Made by a program: the position numbers and the translations under genes
Part shown: one piece after another, positions 13,331-25,255 of the stretch
Numbering within the stretch: the first letter of the stretch is position 1
Layout of the letters: the number at the start of each line of letters is the position of its first letter
Notes under the pieces: generated by a model
Database searches by the model: none
What the model was told of the DNA's origin: nothing
The model's input: only the letters and a program-made list of their open reading frames with translations
Assembly (NCBI GenBank): GCA_026874595.1
Contig: CM049319.1
Location: 3,188,601 to 3,252,600 of the forward strand
Source of the DNA: Sipunculus nudus
Lineage: Eukaryota > Annelida > Sipuncula > Golfingiida > Sipunculidae
Direction of reading: 5' to 3'
Length of the DNA: 64,000 bases

Positions 13331-15207
13331 GTTCATCTTTTGTGGATGGACTGTCTTAGGTCTCCAAACGTGTGCGCTATGTTTTAATTTTTTTTAATTT
13401 ATTTTTTTTTTCTCTCTCTCTTTATTTTGTCCTTCTTTGAATTAAATCTCCAAAATGACTGATTTTGCCAAACTGACATTAGGGCACAATATTTTTTACT
13501 GTGACCTTATTTCCAACGTGATGGGACAATGTCAACTTTTCCTCCTTTTCTGTCTGCTTCAGTTGGTTCTTTCCCTCTCTTCTAAAACAACCCCCCCCCC
13601 CCCCCAAAAAAAAAAAAATGATTGACTTAAAATTGTGTATTCAACCCGATTCAGGCCTTTTAATTAAATAAGGAGCTGTTTTAATGCGTTTTCCCCCTAG
13701 GCGGGGCAAATTAATAAACAGTGAAGTATGGGTATGTACACCTGCTGATTTCCATTTCAATTTTAGCAGTACTACAGTGCATGCAAGTCCTAGTGTCGGC
13801 CAGGCCCTATAGGTCTCTTCGGTTCTTCGGTAATAACACGGAGGAACCAATCAACCCCCCCCCCCCCCCCAGCATTATACACGGCCATTTGGCACAGCTT
13901 ATCCATAATGCCTGCAGAGCGCTCACCGCGGTGTGTGTCGACGGTAAAATACCACTGCTCCTCGGCTCTGTTTGATATTCAAGATCTCCTAGCTTCCACT
14001 TCTTGTGACAAATACATCGCATTGGTGCCTCACATACAGCTAGAACTCTTATATATCCTTACCAGATATTTTCGGGAAAAAATCTGTTGGTATATCAAAA
14101 TAGGGAACTATATTTATCTTAATTCGTGTATCTGACAATCCTCTATTTACAGACGTTATATGTATACTCTATTTACGAGAGATCCAAATGCACGTTCGGA
14201 GGTAGAACATTTCTTTAAAATTGTATAACTAAAAATTTGACAGAGTTATGTATGGATTACACAATGACTTTCTCCTATACACGATAACTCATTATAATGA
14301 AAATTTGCATATGTTGTCCGCCAAGTTCAGGTTCTAGTGTATTGATTAGGATGTGTTCATGATCAGTTAATTCTGGGATTCTCTGCGATATTTCTTTTTT
14401 TTTCACATGTAACTGGCGTTCATAATTTTTATATCATTTGTCGAAAGTAAAAGGTCAAAATTTTATTATTCTAACTCAGCGGGTTATGACTACATAGAAA
14501 TGTATTTCTAGCTCTGACTGCAGAATTCAACTTTTTTTTACGTCAACGAAAAAAAAGTTTATTACTTGAGTCAGTATACCGAGCGCAGTCTCAATACCAG
14601 ACCTGTTACTGGCAGCTGATAAAATCATGTTGGTATTATTTGTTTCAGAAGAGGAACTGGTATCGTTTGGATGATTGTGACGGTTTTACAGTTCCGAAAG
14701 CCATTTTGAAAGGTCAGTTGTCAAATATATCCTGCACGTATCATGTAATAACTGTCGTAATCTTATCAAATATATCATGATGGCTTATCGTGATATTTAC
14801 ACTGAAAGCGGAATAAAGAACTGATGTCGGGAAATGACTGGTAACATTTTTCCGAGAATGATAATTTATTTATCTTTTGACGTGACTGCCCCAAGGTCCC
14901 TGGAGCTGTATCTCACACAAATATTGACAGAGAACAAGCATACACAGTAAAAGGCGAATCATCTCGGGTGTGTTCCGACTTTATATCTGTGTATTCTCGT
15001 CCTATATCTCTAAAAAATGGACCAACATTGCCACTCCAACATGTCTCTACAAAAATTGACATGTTAACTTGGAAGTGTACTTCCAGGATACAAAGTTCTT
15101 TGGTTTTCGCCCGCCGTTAACTGGTTCAAAATACAATTCTTCAAAACGCAAAGTATTCCTACGCCCTGTTTGGCCAAACATAATACTCCTAGGACCAATA
15201 CTCGTCC
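13331..15207. other. Intergenic, one doubtful orphan exon
   Basis: Contains poly-C runs near 13589-13606 and 13855-13871. A single possible exon at 14649-14712 is listed separately. Otherwise no gene, RNA or repeat is recognised. Confidence 0.4.
14649..14712 (+). CDS. Possible orphan exon
   Basis: TTGTTTCAG precedes an open 64-nt block whose translation begins KRNWYRLDDCDGF and which is followed by GTCAGT. The composition looks more protein-like than its surroundings. No neighbouring exon, family match or second copy was seen, and GTCAGT is a weak donor. It may be a chance frame or a pseudogene fragment. Confidence 0.2.
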
Positions 15208-15210
15208 TAA

Positions 15211-16406
15211 AGCCCCAGTCACACTGTCCCGGATTAGCCTACGGTTCACCACGGACGGCCATGGACTTGCGATTGGTGAATGATGGCGGATCGATATTCG
15301 CTACGGTGTTGTCAGGGATCACCAGGGTTTCAGTACGGACCACTAAGGTTTCAGTACGGAACACCAGGGTTTCAATACGGACACAGGGCGGATTCACCAA
15401 GGATCTCTGTAACTCTTCCGTGAACATTCACGGAATGACTAAGGATCATGAGGGTTTTAGTACGGACCATGACGGATAGATACGGAGGTACTACGGCATG
15501 TGCCGGAAGTGTTAGGGTCGTGCTACGGATTAAGCTGCGCTGTTTTTTCGTATAAAAAGGGCAGTCTCCGCTTGTCAGCCCTCTTTCACATGTTTCACAT
15601 GGTACAAGTCTCATAAAGTTCTTTAAAGCATTTATATATTCTACTCTAATTTCAGACATGAGGCGGTCATATTGGCCGAAAAGTGGTCTTCTTTGTAGCA
15701 ATTTACGGACCCACACTGCTCTTCTCCTTCTCCTTCTTTTTCTTACAGTTTTCAAATAGTTTATTGCCACTATATTGTTTTCAAATTGTTACCTGTAAAC
15801 TATGTGGATCCATGATGAGATATGACACAAGACATTGGGAGGGAATATATATACCCAAGCCCTAGTCATCTATCTTCCGTACATGACCGTGGCGTGACCT
15901 GAGACAGACCCTCGTGGTCCGTACAGAAACCTTGATGATTCCGTCGTCGTCCGTATGTATCCCTGCATGGTGGTGATTGTCCCTCACCGCTCCGTATTCG
16001 GCTAGGGATCCTACGACGGTGGCACTACGGTCAACCACGGATTACCCTAACGCTGCCGTACACAACCGTAGCGCAACCCTAACACGTCCGTTCTGTTTTA
16101 GCGACGGATGGCCAGGGAGCACCAAGGATGGGTACGGATCAATGCAGGGACGCGTGACGGATGATGAGGAACGCGCTACGGTGAATCAGGGACACGCCAC
16201 GGCAGGAGTACGGCGGACCCAGACCGTAGACGCCGCTACGGAAGTTTTGAACAGTTCAAAACTTCCGTAGAGGTTCCCGGACCACGAGGGATCACAACGG
16301 ATAAGCATGGATGGAACCAAGGATGACGGCGGACGCTGTACGGAACACCAGGGATCGCTCATCCGTGGGCATCCGTGGGCTGATCCGGGACAGTGTGACT
16401 GGGGCT
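15211..16406. mobile_element. Non-autonomous inverted-repeat DNA transposon, PIF/Harbinger-like
   Basis: The left end AGCCCCAGTCACACTGTCCC is repeated as its reverse complement at the right end (about 16383-16406), and similarity continues inward for roughly 35 bp. The trinucleotide TAA flanks both ends (15208-15210 and 16407-16409), as expected of a 3-bp target duplication, typical of PIF/Harbinger elements. The interior is full of ACGGA/CCAGGG subrepeats in both orientations, giving a foldback character. No transposase frame is visible, so it is probably non-autonomous. The superfamily rests only on the duplication length. Confidence 0.8.
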
Positions 16407-16409
16407 TAA

Positions 16410-18440
16410 CGCGGTAATTTAAATAACACTCCGTCTGGTGCAAATCTACAACTCGCAATGCGTCTCTCCTTCTAATTGCTTGACTGGCTCCCTCCTTGCG
16501 GCTTTGGAGCCGGCTTTTATATATACCTGCCTCAAACAAATTTCGAGAAAGTTCTTGTCAAAGAATGATCTTGACCCTTCGTGGGAGCATGAAAAGGCGC
16601 AGGGGTCTGTAATTTGTTTAATTAGGACTTGGCCCCTGTGTGGAGGTCCCGTTTACTCATGAAGCCACAGATACTCAAAATTATGATTAATGGTCATTGC
16701 AGTCAATTGTATATTAACGGAATACTAAACACATTGTTACAGTATGTATTTGGCAGACTGATAAAAGAAGACTGATAAACGAGAGATATTTTGTCATTTT
16801 ATGAGTTACTGCGACATGTTTTGGATTTCGACGCAGCATTTTAGGTACATATAACAGATTCTCTATTCACAGATTTATGAATATTACAATATTATTACAA
16901 TACCATTTTTTTATTTACGATATTTTTATATTTATATTTAATAATATTTTATTACAAGTCCCCCTACATTAGAGCACTGACTTCTGGTGAGCAAAACATG
17001 AACAAAAGCTGGGTGCGATATTTCTTTTGTTTATTGAAAAATGGCAACAGAAATATGTTTTTCAGAAAAATCACTTTTCAGCTGAGAACATCATAGTTGA
17101 TAAAAACACGATGAAGTCTTTATAACAGACACAGGGCATGGCGATATTGATGTGACATTACCTGGGACATATCTCATCGGGATAAATATTTTCAAGGCAT
17201 ATATTTATGTTAAGATTACTATGACATGAACAACAACAAATCTAAATTTTGACCCTGACAATTTTTAGGTGACTGTGATTTTGTATTTAGAATGTAATAT
17301 TTTCGAGTGTAAGTAGGCCTTAAATGGAAAGCTGCTGTCTTTTCAGTCACAGTTCTGGTCTAAATGAAGTGAAGCCAAAAATGGGTCCTTACCATTGGTC
17401 TCAAAGTCTTCCATACCATGTCGGTGTGTTCTTGGTATGTTGCAGTTTTTGACAAAAAATATCCAGCTTATCCGGGATAAATATCCCAGATTAATCCAAA
17501 CATAAATTATTTCTTTTAAAATCAAGTACGCTTTTATATGTTAAATGGAATGATGAGCCACAGAACCCAGAACCAACATAGCCATTTACTGCTCCATCTC
17601 ATCATCGTGTTCCGTTTTATTTTCACGACTATTTTTTTATGAATTTGTGACCTCTACTACAGTGATCACCTCAATTAGCATCATCCTGATGTCCTATATC
17701 TCCTTATGTTATAATTTACTGAAATTTTTGTAATCTCTGTATGTCTATTAAAAAATGCACATGCGATGTTTCTTGCAAGCACTCCTCAGTAAATTTACCT
17801 TTTCCACCTTCATAATACAGCAAGTGGCAGCAAATAGAATTCCTGTACCCTTAAAGAAACAAAGAATACCCCGTGAGCCGCGAGGCCTATGTTTATAAAT
17901 ATAACGCCTTATTCATACGTATCTGATCTTATCTTTAAACATTTTATTTTAATTCAAAACAGATAACCGATGTCGGTATGCTGCACGTACGATCATGGTG
18001 CATATTTTGATTACTTTGATTAGCTATGTTTCGTATATCCATAAGGAGAACTTTCTGCTAAATTCAGTATATATAACTTCATGTCTTTTACTAGAAAACA
18101 AAATCAGTAAGGTATAAAGCAAAGTTTTATTAAATATTCACTAAGCACACAGATCAATGGGTATTTTTTAATACATGTCGTAACTTATTAACCACAGTTA
18201 GTTCTGTCAACAGATATCCAGCAATAGTTCAGATTTCTGCTCAACCATGGGTAAATTGATATCCTATAATCTAATATTCAACACTTGTTTCAATATTCAC
18301 GAACTATGAATTCAGCTTTCGTGTAATTAACCTGGAGTTCTGTAGCGAAGAATTCAACCAGGACTTAAAATGATTTAATTAGCAACGAGGTTGATTATGG
18401 GCAGCAAACAATAGCAAGATACTATGTACGGTGCGTCCCA
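16410..18440. other. Intergenic, nothing recognised
   Basis: AT-rich sequence without recognisable exons, repeats or RNA genes. Confidence 0.4.
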
Positions 18441-19319
18441 CGTGGCCACCAAGATATCGTCAGATAAACTTTATACACGGTTCCAGACATTGCTCAATGG
18501 ACTACGTTTCAAAACTGTTGTGCACAACAAGTACAAAGAAACTTATCTAACGACCCACATGCCTTTGTCAGCATTAGCGCATTGAAAATGCACGCAAATA
18601 AACCTAAAACAGTGCTCGATACATGCTCTTCAATCCATGCAGTTGAAATAAATGAAACGCATGTATCATAAAAAAGAGTGATGTCTGAACACCAGACAAT
18701 TGAAAATAAAACAATAACTTTATATATACTCGCCAATTTTAATTGCGATCAAAATAATGTGACGTTTTAGCATTTGTTTAACGAGTTGTTTGCTCCTGAT
18801 GTTATTTATAATGATTAATTTTTTCCATGTTTTTAATTTTGCTTCGGAGAGATATTAGAATAATCATTTCATTATACTTATATAATTATCATTAGGTACT
18901 ACTGATATCACGATAATGTATAAGTAGCTCATGATCTTGCCTTAATTTATTTCCACCCGGAGGCATTATCTTTTTGCCATTGTTCGTTAGCTACTTTGGC
19001 CGTCTGTTAGCTGGTGACTTTGTTGGGGTAGAGGATTTGCCTTTAACCGACTTTACTCATAAAGCTTTTGAAAGGATCTTGGTGAAATTTGTTGAGGCTA
19101 AGGGTAACAGCTGAAGAACAATCCAATAAATGTTAAAGGTAATCTGGATCACCATAGTATAGTTTTTATTCAAAGGATACTTTCAATTGTCATTTTGAGT
19201 TCTGAGACAATATCTTCACTGCAAACAGTGTATATAAATCCCAACGTCTATAATATATACAATTACGCATATATCTTCACATTAAAGTTAATAGAAATAA
19301 ACATATTTACATTCCATAC

Positions 19320-19412
19320 TTTCTCTTGCTGTAACATCTACTGGATGGCTCCTCTCAAAGCCGGCGAGATTTTGTACTCGGTAGCGGTAAATTTCATCGT
19401 TTTCATTGGTTG
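19320..19412 (-). CDS. Ig gene exon 4: second half of C2-type domain
   Basis: After ATATACAG the frame reads ATNENDEIYRYRVQNLAG (first residue split), then FERSHPVDVTARE, matching the F-G strands of an Ig domain. The canonical Y-x-C is Y-x-Y here, a one-base change away from TGC, so the domain disulphide cannot form as usual. Donor GAGAAA|GTATGG. This exon is absent from the duplicate. Confidence 0.65.
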
Positions 19413-21174
19413 CTGTATATAATCAAAAACATTAGCGATGACTATTACTTATGATGTTTTATTTTATATCCTATTCATTTCAGGTGTATTATTTTTGCTA
19501 ACATGCTTAAAGGAATTAATGTACCAATTATCATGTGGGTTTATCAAAGGCTGAGGTATTGACCTGCCTCGTCAACCGAACATGTACTGTATATCAATTT
19601 AATAACATTCTGGATAATACGGACTATATATGAATGGCGCTTTGAAACTATGATATTTTTCCGAAAATGTTATTTATGCAGTTATTGTGCTAAACCATGG
19701 AGTAGTAATATTGTTCTTACCTTACCACAGACATGTAATACAAATCATACATCATTCAATATATACAATATATACGAAATATACAATTTTATAAAATCTC
19801 ATATATTCGATTTCCTTCCAACTGTCCAACGAGCTGTTTAATGAACGCACATATGACAAGAGATAATGTATATAAAAATACAGTTATGAAGTGTTTCAGG
19901 TATACAGATATATTAATAAGCCTGTGTAGATATACACATATGCACAAATGGGACGCCCGGACCGCCATGGTGACTCGGCACCTTGGTTTAGATACAGAGA
20001 CCCCTCTGTTTCTCCCGTTATCTCTTCCCCGTTTCTCTGCCACGAGTAGGTAACCGGAAGTCCCTGCACATTGACGTCACACGTCAGGGTTACTGACGAA
20101 TCGTTCGCACGTGACCTGACAATAACCCTCGGTTTGGGTGGTGATTCTTTCATGAATATAATCGTCGATACGTTAGTTTATTTTTTTTATTAATAGAATA
20201 TCAATATTATATGGAGATAGTTTTATACCCTCAGGCTGCCTTTCCATGATCACGGGGCCTTCACCGCGCGGTCCCGCGTTGGCTTTGCCTGACGAGGATA
20301 TACCAGTACCTAACGGCTCGGTGGTACGCTATACCTGAGCGATTTTCGACGATTTTGGGTGTCCAGCTAGCATGGAAGCCCGCATACATGGAAAAGCGTC
20401 ATGAATAAAAAAAACTGGAGCGATCCGCCAAAGCAACGTCATCGCACAGCAAAAAATGGCGTTCATGGAAAGGCTCTGGCCGCGCGGGATGCCGCGCATT
20501 ACATCCCCCGGCGAAACGCCCCGTGCTCATGGAAAGGCAGAATATTAAAATTTGTTTTCAATTGGTATAGTACTAATTATGATTAATTTGATTAATGGCC
20601 TCTTTTACAATTATAGTTTATACCGGAAGTACGACAGTATTTGTCCGTATTTTGTAAGACACGAGTGTATGATAAATGTGCATGATTTTCAGTGTATACA
20701 TACCAACAACGGTTAAGCTGTGTGTGCTTTCCGTTAGCATTTTTCCATTTACGCCAAAGACCACTGCGCATGCGTAAACACCGTCATCAGTCAACACTGC
20801 ATTTGTTAACAGAATAAAACTTTTGTTATACGACAAACAGCGGCGGTCACATGGGAAGTCCCACAACACAACTTGACCTGGGTTATGAACGGCCACAAGA
20901 CGTCTCTTTTCTTTCCGGTTCCGGTCTGACCAATAAAGTGCACGTGACCTTGGCGTTTTGTTGACTCCGTACATCGGACATGGAATTCGTGCATTACCAC
21001 TAACATGTTTTCCTCCGAGCTGTTATATAATGCTGTTAACAAGAAATATAAAAGGAATATTATAGCCACTGGGGTAACGTTATAACGTTTTCAAAGAAAA
21101 CAGAAGTATTCCAGAAAGGACTCAATAAACTTATTAAAGAATGAAGTAATTTCGATAACTTGACCAACACAGTC

Positions 21175-21238
<64 letters not shown>

Positions 21239-21637
21239 GTCTCTCTCTCTCTCTCATATTAAGCATTCGGGCAATCATCACTCACATGTAACTTGTGTAA
21301 ACAATGTGTTGTCCATGCAAACAATAATATATTTAAATGTCACTTTGATGAAATAAATAGCGGTGGTTTTTACCAAGTGATTATCTGACATGTTTGACAC
21401 TGTAGCAAAACGTGTGAATTTTAAAGTGTATCTGTGCAATCTTTCACTTTCAGTTTGCTCAACGCATATTGCATATATTCTGTTTAAGCATATAATTGCT
21501 TAAAAGTTTTGCGGAGAAATCTATTCAATTTGTTTTCTATGAACCGTCAAGGAATATATGTATATAGATCAACGTAGATTTTACTCACCATTGGAGCTAA
21601 CCAGAGCGAGGCAAAGGTAGATCACGTGATTTATCAT
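19320..21637 (-). CDS. Small immunoglobulin-superfamily protein (V-set + C2), gene span
   Basis: Minus-strand exons, in transcript order: 21637-21589 (signal peptide), 21012-20704 (V-set), 20146-19982 (first half of a C2-type domain), 19412-19320 (second half). Junction phases agree (1, 1, 1) if the V-set exon starts at 21012; an AG at 21020 would break phase with exon 1. The product looks like a secreted or single-pass Ig receptor or adhesion protein. No transmembrane exon was found downstream, so the 3' end is incomplete. The V domain keeps its cysteines (IPC and DDGVYACAV) and the LYW tryptophan. The second domain has TLTC and SWQRNG, but the later cysteine is replaced by tyrosine (IYRYRVQN). 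The gene lies 3.4 kb downstream of SLC5-A on the same strand. Function is unknown. Confidence 0.75.
19982..20146 (-). CDS. Ig gene exon 3: first half of C2-type domain
   Basis: Reads ESPPKPRVIVRS, then SSVTLTCDVN (cysteine), YSWQRNG (core tryptophan), then EGSLYLNQ, ending in CAAG|GTGCCG (phase 1). Typical proline-rich inter-domain start followed by the B to E strands of an Ig fold. Confidence 0.75.
20236..20540. mobile_element. 305-bp inverted-repeat MITE in the Ig gene intron
   Basis: The left end CTGCCTTTCCATGATCACGG is mirrored at the right end as GTGCTCATGGAAAGGCAG. The element is GC-rich compared with its surroundings and is missing from the equivalent intron of the duplicate (56.19-56.38 kb), so it inserted after the duplication or was lost there. 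No target duplication could be read with certainty. Confidence 0.65.
20704..21012 (-). CDS. Ig gene exon 2: V-set immunoglobulin domain
   Basis: Open throughout. Key features in order: GNARIPCP (first disulphide cysteine), ALYWS (core tryptophan), an extra cysteine pair in FPCDRRC, ILLTNAVLTDDGVYACAV (D-x-G-x-Y-x-C signature) and a closing LTVV strand. Donor G|GTATGT. The acceptor is either the AG before 21012, which fits the phase of exon 1, or the one before 21019, which has a better upstream tract. Confidence 0.75.
21177..21255. repeat. (CT)n microsatellite
   Basis: About 75 bp of nearly pure CT in intron 1 of the Ig gene, broken once by GTCTGT. Absent from the duplicate. Confidence 0.95.
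21589..21637 (-). CDS. Ig gene exon 1: signal peptide
   Basis: ATG at 21637 starts a hydrophobic leader, MINHVIYLCLALVSSN, followed directly by the donor G|GTGAGT (phase 1). The start is chosen because the frame has a typical short signal-peptide core. In the duplicate near 58.3 kb the same block is conserved, but the start codon is destroyed (ACATAAAAA). Confidence 0.7.
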
Positions 21638-23067
21638 GTTTATTTCCCACAAGAGAAAACTAAAGAGGCTCGAGGGAGGAAATAATGGAAAATGGTTAAC
21701 TGATTTATAAATGTGGACTGAGGAATAAAAAACACATTTAAACCAAGAGACTCCCTATCGTAAAATCAATCTTTTACACTTTTAAAACTTGAATTTGATA
21801 TATCACCAAAGATGTTCTTTGTCGGTATACCGGGCAATAACAGTCCATATCCTTCGCCGCCAAGGTGTCACTAGATCTGTATCAATGCATGGCGTAAAGC
21901 GGTCGACTCGTTTGAAATCCTTACATACAATTTCAAGGTGGAAATTCACACACCGGTAAAGGGATATATTTAATGACATGTTTTTCTTTAAATGGTAAAA
22001 CGTCATTCATTTACTGAATCGTAATATTTCACGTAGCTAACGTTAATACAGATATCTAAGTTCGAAAACACCAATTTGAGTGGTTGCCGTGATGTTACTT
22101 TCTTTAAAGATCTTAAATATCAGAAAAACTTATAATCACTTGTGTACAGTAGTAAGCAAACGGTTTTAGAACCAAACTTTGTCATATATCAAGAATATGA
22201 TTAGAACACACATTTCATATATATCTAACATACCTGTAATGTGAATACATCCCATTAATCCATGATAATTTTATTTTCAGAGAATTGGACAATGGTCTGT
22301 CTTTCAGATGAATTTAGAAACGTAGGCCTAACATAAAACAAATGCAAAGAAAAACCCTTGGGTTTTTTATAAAAAGGCGCCCATGCAGCCTGAAGTCACG
22401 TGCCATCTATGTTAACGTATGTCAGACGTTGAGATATATGTACACCTGGCTTAACAAGGACATCATTTGGATTAATATACAAACCCCGTGGCCTGAGAAT
22501 CAGAAGTCCTTTTTCATAACCATCCTGTTCTGTTGTGAAAGTATAGATACCTTTTTTTGGTGATGTTTCGTATTAAATGACATAATGAATTGTTCATACT
22601 GTTGGCTTTTTTATGGGATTGAGGTGAGATGGTAATTTATGTACTCAGAACAAGTAGGATAACTTGAGTATATAAAGCATTATAGACCAATTACTGTATG
22701 TACTTAATGTGCACTTCACTGAAAATTATATCTGTGTGTTGTTGTAGACATTTCCAACAGATAATTATCTACATTTTGTTCAGACACATAGGAAGGTACA
22801 GCAAAATGTTGTATTTACGATGTAATAACCGAATAAAAGCAGTAACAATTACATATGTTTGCATTATAACTGCTGCTGCATGATAAGTGACAAAATGATT
22901 GACGTTTATTCGTGAGCATACATTTCTTGCTATACCATCGGAGACAGATTAATAAAAATAATTATGGTAAGATAATTATGTTCCGCGCGCTTTACATCCA
23001 TCAAGATTTGTCACATACGAAGCTTTACATGACAGCTTGTAAAATATAAAAAAATATATATTATTAT

Positions 23068-23069
23068 AG

Positions 23070-23104
<35 letters not shown>
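23068..23104. repeat. (TA)n microsatellite
   Basis: A simple AT tract between the Ig gene and SLC5-A. Confidence 0.9.
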
Positions 23105-23108
<4 letters not shown>

Positions 23109-23419
23109 ACTGGACAGTAATAAACATAAGCAGCACTATCAAAATATTTTATCTGCAAACGTGTCACATCATAAATATTCCTATAAATGCAAATGTTCAG
23201 AGATGTTAGGTAAAATTATTAACGGAAATACACAGTCTTCACACTGTGATAGGAAAACTAGATAATTAATATTTTCCAATTTAAATATAAAAGTGTATTT
23301 TAAATAGAAAAGTGTATAATATTTTGGTTAACAGGAAAAACAGATTGATATAGGTTATGGAAACTCAAATATTTTTCCATACTATTATACCATTTTTTCA
23401 GAAATGTTAAATGACCCTG

Positions 23420-24010
23420 AAAACATAAGCAAAAACCTCAGAATTGTAGTGCTGATAGCTTCATTGACCAAGTTATGATGATGTAACTGATTTTGGCGGC
23501 CATTTTGGAAAAATGCGGCCTCTTTGGATCACCCACCGCTCGCTAACGAATTTGCTTACAATCTGAATTCATAACCTTAACACGTAAAGTTTACAAAATA
23601 ACTATCTTTTATTACTGCCAGTGATTTAATGTTATAAAAGATGAAAATACACAGCAATATGCAGGAAATTTGAACAGATGGCCGCCATCTTGAAATTCAA
23701 TATGGCAGCCATCTTGGCAGCAAACCAAAGCTAGGTACAAGTTTTGTAGTAGTCAACATTGGTTCATCAGTATCACAAACATAGACATGACACCACTTCT
23801 AACCTTGTATGTTGCATTCAACCGAAGTAAGTTTGGTTACAGATTGTGTTGAAATGGCGGCCATTTTGTTTTTCGAATTTTGAAGGTGAAGACCTCATCA
23901 TCAATCCTGTAAACAGTCATTTTCGGATTCAGCACCCTCGAAATACCCTAAAACACTTGCTTTACCACTTTTAACAGGACTTTAATTGGGCACATATATT
24001 CAATTTTTGA
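23420..24010. repeat. CCATCTTG-rich dispersed segment, present only in copy 1
   Basis: Contains repeated GGCGGCCATTTTGG, ATGGCCGCCATCTTGAAA, ATGGCAGCCATCTTGG and GGCGGCCATTTTG between about 23495 and 23870. The corresponding interval of the duplicate (around 61.5 kb) lacks it. Probably part of a dispersed element; its ends are not clear. Confidence 0.45.
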
Positions 24011-24773
24011 CTTGTCTTACAATAAATCGATTTTCTTTTTGCAATAAGTAAAATTTTAGTTATTGGATTTTTTTTATTATTTTCACTTTTCTTTGCACTT
24101 ATATGTAAATGATGATATAAATGGTGGAAAGTCCATATCCTCTGAATACTGCAGGATAGTGAACATATCTTTTTGGCTTAGAGAAAACAGTTGATTATTC
24201 ACATCAACAATATTGTGTTATGGTTAATTCTGATAGCTGCAGTGCCTTTTCAACAAAAGACAACAAAATATATAATAAAACAGCATCAAGTCGTCAGATA
24301 TTGAGGTTAGTGGAATTTAAATTTTCTGCTGACGATATATTCAAATGATTCAAATCTTTCCATACAATTTTAAAATGTAAAAATATTTATTTAGGCTGAC
24401 AGAAAGTGGGTTATCATAGTGTAGCCCAGTGTCAGCTAATGATGACCGTTTGGTCGAGGTTTTGGTGTTTCTTTGGCTAAAAGTATATCAAGTACGGTAC
24501 ATCATTTTTATTAGAAAATATTTTATAATAAAGTACAATATAGATTGATATCGTGGTTTGTAGATAAAGAAAATATAATATTCCTGAAATCACACAAATT
24601 CCTGAATATATTATTGATGCTTATACAAACATCCATTACCTTACATTCTTGTATAATTTTTATTCCAATTATCGTGATAAGTTAATCATAGACATGGTCA
24701 TTAAACGAAAAAAAAAAAAACAAAACTAAAAAGACGCAAATACTGTCACGAAGAGATATGTGAAAATATAAAA

Positions 24774-24992
24774 TACAGTAAAACCTGTGTTATGAGACCA
24801 CCGATGGGACTGACCAAAAGTGGTCTTAATTCACGGGTAGTCTTATTAGCAAGGTGAGTAATTACCAATGGGAATGCTTTCGGTTAACTCAAATGTGATC
24901 TTAATAGATAGGTGGTCTTTCAGAATGCTTTCGTTTCACTGAAATGTGGTCTTAATATATTGGTGGTCTTTCAGACAGTTTCCACTGTATAT
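24774..24992. mobile_element. Short inverted-repeat MITE in the SLC5-A 3' flank
   Basis: TACAGTAAAACCTGTG at the left end and CAGTTTCCACTGTATA at the right are inverted copies, and the GACCACC/GGTGGTC blocks continue the symmetry for about 30 bp. The TA at each end suggests a Tc1/mariner-type target. It begins only about 40 bp after the SLC5-A stop codon, so it probably lies in the 3' UTR. The orthologous element sits in the same place beside SLC5-B, so it predates the duplication. Confidence 0.65.
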
Positions 24993-25031
24993 GCTATTAA
25001 CCCTGTACATATATAATCCTAGTATTGTTCT

Positions 25032-25255
25032 TTAAGCAAAAAACGCGTGCAGGAAGACGCAGGCCGCCAGGGCCAGCACGGCGTTGTAGTCCAACATTTT
25101 CTTCCACCAGGGGTCCTCCTTCATGTTTGTAGCCTTCCGCTGAAGGTCTATCATTTCCTGTCTGGTCTGACAAGGTTTTGGGGCCTTGTCTATACCACAC
25201 ACGAACTTCAAGAATTGTTTAAGCGAAAGTTTCCCGTCCGTTGGGATGTCAACCA
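25032..25255 (-). CDS. SLC5-A exon 15, C-terminus
   Basis: Codes residues 572-645: [49 protein letters not shown], and HAFFA then TAA. The last helix and HA(F/Y)FA ending are typical of SGLT proteins. Acceptor TTTTTTTTTCAG. Confidence 0.95.

Noticed and set aside
18509-18736. Minus-strand frame near 18.6 kb as the transmembrane exon of the Ig gene
   Set aside because: It has hydrophobic stretches but no in-phase acceptor, and the duplicate at 54.9-55.1 kb does not keep the frame. It may be 3' UTR.
20806-21069. A frameshift in the V-set exon of the Ig gene
   Set aside because: Starting from the first AG (before 21032) gives a wrong frame that seems to shift mid-domain. With the acceptor at 21012 or 21019 the domain is continuous and needs no frameshift.
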